From an uncultured Thermoleophilia bacterium (GTDB lineage: Bacteria; Actinomycetota; Thermoleophilia; Gaiellales; F1-60-MAGs149), in the NCBI GenBank assembly GCA_902806305.1, contig CADCWC010000125.1:1-9701 (forward strand): 9,701 nt of DNA, given 5' to 3'. Below are positions 6,910 to 9,701 of the stretch, piece by piece. Every line of letters begins with the position of its first letter. Position 1 is the first letter of the stretch. The notes under the pieces are model-generated. The model was given only the letters and a program-made list of their open reading frames with translations, was not told where the DNA came from and did no database searches. Made by a program: the position numbers and the translations under genes.

Positions 6910-7485
6910 TCATCGGCGGGGGCCCGCCTGGCTCTCGAGCCGCGAGAAGTCCACGTCGGCCAGCGCCTCGTCGATCAGCCGGCGCTGCTCGGCGTCGTCG
7001 AGCGTGCGGCCGAGGACCTTCTCGGTCGCCGTCAGCGTCAGGTCGGCGACCTCGCTCTTGATCCGGTCGAGCGACTGGCGCGTCTCGGCCTGGATCGCCT
7101 GCTGCGCCTGGGCGATGCCGCGCTCGCGCTCGGCGGCGAGCTCCTCGCTCATCCGTCGGCGGTCCTCCTCGGCGGTGCGTCGCGCCCGGTCGAGGATCCC
7201 GGCAGCCTCCTGCCGCGAGCCCGCGAGCTGGGCCTTGTACTCCTCCAGCAGGCGTCGCGCCTCGTCGCGGGCGTGCTCGGCGGCCTCCAGGTTCTCCTGC
7301 ACGATCCGCCGCCGGTCCTCCAGGAGCCCCGCGATCCGGCCGAAGGCGAACTTGCGCAGGATCAGGAACACGAACGCGAACGTGATGAGCGTCCAGACCA
7401 TCAGCCCGGGGTTCGGGTAGAGCAGCCCGGTGTTGTCGTTCTCGCCCTCGGTCGTGAGGAACAGCAGCGCGGCGCCGAAGGGCAT
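6910..7485 (-). CDS. atpF: Fo ATP synthase subunit b (peripheral stalk)
   Basis: 191 residues. A short outer N-terminus (about 27 residues) is followed by one membrane helix at about 28-46 (LMVWTLITFAFVFLIL), then a long charged helix to about residue 165 rich in Glu, Arg and Ala with coiled-coil character, e.g. LLEDRRRIVQENLEAAEHAR. This is the dimerising stator arm that binds delta. The ATG lies 3 nt after the atpE stop codon and has no strong ribosome site of its own, so coupling to atpE is likely. Only one b-type gene is present; there is no b' paralogue. Confidence 0.95.
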   Translation of the reverse strand: MPFGAALLFLTTEGENDNTGLLYPNPGLMVWTLITFAFVFLILRKFAFGRIAGLLEDRRRIVQENLEAAEHARDEARRLLEEYKAQLAGSRQEAAGILDRARRTAEEDRRRMSEELAAERERGIAQAQQAIQAETRQSLDRIKSEVADLTLTATEKVLGRTLDDAEQRRLIDEALADVDFSRLESQAGPRR

Positions 7486-7488
7486 CGG

Positions 7489-7737
7489 CTAGACCAGGAC
7501 GTAGGCGAGGAACGACATGATCAGCGCGTAGAACGTGATCGCCTCGGTCAGGGCCAGGCCCAGGAACATCAGGCCGGTCAGGTCGCCGCGCAGCTCGGGC
7601 TGCCGGGCCACGCCCTCGATCGTCTTGCCGACCAGGTAGCCCACGCCGATGCCCGGCCCGATGGCGCCGAAGCCGGTGCCGAGGCCCAGGGCGAGCGCCT
7701 TCGCGCCGTTGACGACGCCTTCGTCGGTGAGTGCCAT
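7489..7737 (-). CDS. atpE: Fo ATP synthase subunit c (rotor ring proteolipid)
   Basis: 82 residues forming a two-helix hairpin. The first helix is Gly-rich, with a GxGxGxG-type run (GLGTGFGAIGPGIGVG, residues 18-33); the polar loop is RQPEL (45-49). The second helix carries the ion-binding carboxylate Glu65 in LALTEAITFYALI. Val at 32 and Ala at 66 replace the Gln and Ser/Thr found in sodium-binding rings, so proton coupling is predicted. ATG start with AGAGGAA at 7754-7748, 10 nt upstream, the clearest ribosome site of the Fo genes and consistent with the high copy number of c. It lies 60 nt after atpB. Confidence 0.97.
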   Translation of the reverse strand: MALTDEGVVNGAKALALGLGTGFGAIGPGIGVGYLVGKTIEGVARQPELRGDLTGLMFLGLALTEAITFYALIMSFLAYVLV

Positions 7738-7797
7738 GCGTGTGTCGTTCCTCTGTTCGGGGTTGTCGTCGGTGGACGGGGCGTGCGGGACTGGAGC

Positions 7798-8691
7798 CTA
7801 GTGGTGGGCGGGTTCGATCGCTCCACCGATGTAGATGCCCGAGAGCAGGGCGAAGATGTAGGCCTGCAGCGACGCGATCAGCACGAACTCGAGCACGTAG
7901 AAGACGACGGCGATCGGGATCGCGATCAGGGCCACGAAGTAGTTCGCGAGCAGGATCGCGAAGCCCGCGCACAGCAGGATCAGCAGGTGCCCGGCGAGCA
8001 TGTTGGCGAAGAGCCGGACGGACAGGGACACGATCCGCACGAACTGCGACAGCGTCTCCAGCACGACGAGGATCGGCTGCAGCCATCCGGGGGACGGCGG
8101 CACCCAGCTCTTGAAGTACGGCACGACGCCGTTGGCCCGGATGCCCTCGACGTGCGTGATGATCACCGTCATCAACGCGAGCGCGAGCGTGACCGAGATG
8201 CTCGACGTGGCCGCGTAGATCGACAGGCCGGGGATGCCGAACCACTTGTTGTGGGTGTCCACCGGTAGCGGGAGGAAGCTGATGATGTTCAGCACCCAGA
8301 TGAACACGAACAGCGCGGCGACGTACGGGAACCAGCGCGCGTAGGCCTTCTGCGGCAGCGTCGCCCGGCCGACGTTGGTCTCGAGGAAGCTGTAGAGGAT
8401 CTCGACCACGGCCTGCGACCGTCCCGGCCGGACCCGCAGCCCGCCACGCACGATCCAGAGGGTCACGAGCACGGAGATCGCGGCCGCGATCCACAGGTAG
8501 ACGACGGCCTTGTTGATGCCGAGGCCGAGCGGCAGATCGACCCAGTCGTCGAGCAGGAACTCGTCGATCGGGTTGAAGCGCGGCTCGTCCTCCTCGGTGG
8601 CGCGCGCCGCCGCGGCCGCCAGCAGGGCGCCGAGCAGGAGGGCGAGCGTCAGCAGGGGCGTGCGGACACGGGACGCGGTGCGCGAGGTCAT
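7798..8691 (-). CDS. atpB: Fo ATP synthase subunit a (proton channel) with N-terminal signal sequence
   Basis: 297 residues. Subunit a forms the two half-channels next to the c-ring. The essential arginine is Arg226 in SLSVRLFANMLAGH; the His235/Glu268 pair and Gln276 (LQAYIF) sit where channel residues are expected. Several membrane helices are visible, e.g. 62-80, 122-140, 157-180, 236-255 and 257-272. Residues 1-31 look like a secretion signal: Arg residues, then LLTLALLLGALLAAAAA and a possible signal-peptidase site ARA|T after residue 31. The ATG overlaps the stop of the preceding gene (ATGA); the frame remains open upstream to 9048, but that part is a shadow of the AtpI-like gene. Confidence 0.96.
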   Translation of the reverse strand: MTSRTASRVRTPLLTLALLLGALLAAAAARATEEDEPRFNPIDEFLLDDWVDLPLGLGINKAVVYLWIAAAISVLVTLWIVRGGLRVRPGRSQAVVEILYSFLETNVGRATLPQKAYARWFPYVAALFVFIWVLNIISFLPLPVDTHNKWFGIPGLSIYAATSSISVTLALALMTVIITHVEGIRANGVVPYFKSWVPPSPGWLQPILVVLETLSQFVRIVSLSVRLFANMLAGHLLILLCAGFAILLANYFVALIAIPIAVVFYVLEFVLIASLQAYIFALLSGIYIGGAIEPAHH

Positions 8692-9143
8692 GCGGCGCCT
8701 CCGGTGGCGGCGGTGTCGCGGGCGATCAGGTGGGCCAGCGAGCGGGCCAGGATGTCGGTCGTGAACAGGGCGAGGAACGTCACGGCGGCGGTGAGCGCGA
8801 CCTCCTCCGAGGCGACCCGCGTCAGCACGAAGAGCAGGGCCACGCAGATCCAGGCGCGGCTGATGAAGCCGACGCCCGTGATCCCGACGGCGGTGACCTC
8901 CATCTTCCCGCGCGCCGCCCGGTCGGTCAGCGCCGCGGCGAGCCGGTTCGCGGCGAACAGCCCGAGGCCCCAGGCGAACCCCGCGAGCGGCAGGCCGACC
9001 GCCCAGACGACGGCGAGCACGACGGGCGCCGCCACGAAGCCGAGCCACTGCACGACCGGCGGTCCGGCCTGGCGCAGGCCGCGGTAGACCGGGTACGTCA
9101 TCCCGCCCTCGCGCGCCTGGGGACCTGTCGAGGAAGCACTCAC
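8688..9143 (-). CDS. atpI: AtpI-like four-helix membrane protein of the ATP synthase operon
   Basis: Up to 151 residues with about four membrane helices (roughly 30-50, 52-68, 84-110 and 114-132). The second pair ends ...FTTDILARSLAHLIA. Its place just before atpB, after a small two-helix protein, is that of AtpI, an accessory protein that helps c-ring assembly in some bacteria. Sequence similarity alone is weak, so the name rests largely on position and topology. Two starts are possible: GTG at 9143, overlapping the previous stop as GTGA, or ATG at 9101 (residue 15), which has GAGGG (9110-9106) 4 nt upstream and gives 137 residues. The gene also overlaps atpB by 4 nt. Confidence 0.75.
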   Translation of the reverse strand: MSASSTGPQAREGGMTYPVYRGLRQAGPPVVQWLGFVAAPVVLAVVWAVGLPLAGFAWGLGLFAANRLAAALTDRAARGKMEVTAVGITGVGFISRAWICVALLFVLTRVASEEVALTAAVTFLALFTTDILARSLAHLIARDTAATGGAA

Positions 9144-9373
9144 CTGATGAACCTCACGTAGACGGCGTAGAAACCGAAGACCAGTCCGGCCAGGGCCCCG
9201 AGCGGGAGCAGGAGCAGCTCCTGGTCCACGAGCAGGCCGAGGACGTACCCGAGGGCGGCGCCGAGCAGGAGCGGGATGACGATGGTGAACCCGGCGGCGT
9301 ACCCAGAGGCGTTGTCACGCCCCGATCCGGTCTGCCTCGTGCCGGCGATCCCCGCGCCTCCTTCGCTGCTCAG
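9140..9373 (-). CDS. Small AtpZ/AtpQ-type two-helix membrane protein, start uncertain
   Basis: The first gene of the operon. The core is two membrane helices, FTIVIPLLLGAALGYVLGLL and LLPLGALAGLVFGFYAVYV, joined by VDQEL and ending VRFIR. This fits the AtpZ/ATPase gene 1 family, small proteins that accompany AtpI; proposed roles include assembly and divalent-ion movement. The start is unresolved. The only ATG/GTG/TTG in frame is TTG at 9436, but it coincides with the -35 box of the likely promoter. Downstream candidates are CTG at 9373 (used here; GAGGAA at 9389-9384, 10 nt upstream) and ATC at 9349 (strong AAGGAGG at 9363-9357, 7 nt upstream), giving 77 or 69 residues. The stop overlaps the AtpI-like GTG start. 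Confidence 0.7.
   Translation of the reverse strand: MSSEGGAGIAGTRQTGSGRDNASGYAAGFTIVIPLLLGAALGYVLGLLVDQELLLLPLGALAGLVFGFYAVYVRFIR
9357..9363 (-). promoter_or_regulatory. Strong Shine-Dalgarno before an ATC codon
   Basis: AAGGAGG is the best ribosome-site match at any gene start examined here. It stands exactly 7 nt before an in-frame ATC (9349-9347) of the small AtpZ-type gene and has no ATG, GTG or TTG at a usable distance. It supports either a rare ATC start or a base change or error at an original ATG. Confidence 0.45.
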
Positions 9374-9407
9374 GACCCGACGGTTCCTCGACCCGGCGGG
9401 CGGCCGG

Positions 9408-9436
9408 ACTGTAGCAGGGGCACGACTTCGTGACAA
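9408..9436 (-). promoter_or_regulatory. Probable sigma70-type promoter of the ATP synthase operon
   Basis: On the minus strand, TTGTCA (9436-9431, 5/6 match to TTGACA) is followed after exactly 17 nt by TACAGT (9413-9408, 4/6 match to TATAAT, including the key first A and last T). The -10 is preceded by TGC, an extended -10. Transcription would begin at about 9402-9400, leaving a leader of some 28-52 nt before the first gene. It is the only convincing promoter I see on this strand, and it is placed as expected for the whole operon. Confidence 0.62.
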
Positions 9437-9551
9437 CCGGACGATCGACCGACGGATGGCTCAACCGGCCTAGGCAAGCGGATCCAGGTCGCCTCGGAGG
9501 ACGCGGGAACCCGGAGTTTGTAGCTGCCCGCCCGCGTCGCGGGACGACCGT
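9437..9551. other. Intergenic region upstream of the operon promoter
   Basis: No convincing gene is seen on either strand. It contains the short inverted repeat described separately at 9531-9543 and, further down, CTAG-containing and other less biased sequence (TACAAACTC, GCCTAGGC). GCCTAGGC at 9469-9476 is an 8-nt palindrome about 33 nt upstream of the -35 box and might be a regulator site, though one short palindrome is weak evidence. Confidence 0.35.
9531..9543. repeat. Short inverted repeat after the upstream gene's stop
   Basis: CCCGCGTCGCGGG is a near-continuous palindrome that can form a 5-bp stem with a 3-nt loop. It lies 8 nt beyond the TGA of the upstream reading frame, a position suitable for a terminator, but no T-run follows on the minus strand. 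Confidence 0.28.
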
Positions 9552-9701
9552 TCAGCCGTCCCGCTCCGCGACGGGTCCCCGGACGGCCGCGGCGTCTCTC
9601 GCGGCCACCCGTGCGTCGACGCCCCCGGCGGCCGGCAGCGCGACGCCGACGACCAGGAAGGCGGCGGCCCGGTTGCGTTCGTCCAGGGCGGCCAGTCGTC
9701 G
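9552..9701 (-). CDS. 3' end of an unidentified upstream gene (cut by window edge)
   Basis: A minus-strand frame open from the window edge to TGA at 9554-9552, giving 49 residues: it begins RRLAALDERNRAAAFLVVG and ends VRGPVAERDG. About 88% of its codons end in G or C, like the neighbouring genes. It has a moderately hydrophobic segment (AAAFLVVGVALPAAGG), so a membrane protein is possible. In mycobacteria a WecA-type glycosyl-phosphate transferase gene lies just upstream of the atp operon, so that is a candidate, but nothing here identifies it. In DNA of this composition a 150-nt open frame can occur by chance. Confidence 0.42.
   Translation of the reverse strand, partial: RRLAALDERNRAAAFLVVGVALPAAGGVDARVAARDAAAVRGPVAERDG

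Noticed and set aside
8692..9048. N-terminal extension of the atpB frame
   Set aside because: It overlaps the AtpI-like gene; ATG at 8691 starts directly before the signal sequence and overlaps the previous stop.
1..9701. CRISPR arrays, tRNA/rRNA genes, insertion sequences, long direct repeats
   Set aside because: No repeated units with spacers, cloverleaf-like segments or transposase sequences were seen; nearly all of the window is taken up by the genes listed.

Overview
This window is a high-GC (roughly 70% by eye) bacterial chromosome segment. It carries most of an F1Fo ATP synthase operon, all on the minus strand, so genes are read from right to left. Strong G/C preference at third codon positions, five GTG starts, a C-terminally extended alpha subunit and the gene complement point to an actinobacterium-like organism. 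A deep-branching lineage such as Thermoleophilia is my guess; this is inference from style and not a database result.

Layout in transcription order: the 3' end of an unidentified upstream gene (9701-9552); an intergenic region with a good sigma70-type promoter (TTGTCA, 17 nt, TACAGT with an extended -10 TG; 9436-9408); a small AtpZ/AtpQ-type membrane protein with an unresolved start; an AtpI-like membrane protein; atpB (a); atpE (c); atpF (b); atpH (delta); atpA (alpha); atpG (gamma); then two genes that are not ATP synthase subunits, namely an orphan extracellular solute-binding lipoprotein (SBP_bac_5 type) and a one-pass membrane zinc-finger protein of the anti-sigma (zf-HC2) type; and finally atpD (beta), which runs off the left edge only a few codons short of its expected end. 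atpC (epsilon) would be expected just beyond the left edge.

Most junctions are tight: 4-nt overlaps for atpZ/atpI, atpI/atpB and lipoprotein/zinc finger, and gaps of 1-10 nt for atpE/F, atpF/H and atpA/G. This implies one transcript with translational coupling. The products assemble Fo (a, b, c) and F1 (alpha, beta, gamma, delta), which make ATP from the ion gradient; the c-ring residues fit a proton-coupled enzyme.

The points most worth a second look are: (i) the lipoprotein plus zinc-finger pair between gamma and beta, with no permease and no sigma factor beside it; (ii) an arginine in place of the near-universal P-loop lysine in the alpha subunit (GDRQTGRT, residue 175); (iii) the start of the first gene, where the only standard start codon lies inside the promoter and a strong Shine-Dalgarno stands before an ATC codon; (iv) a secretion-type signal sequence on subunit a.
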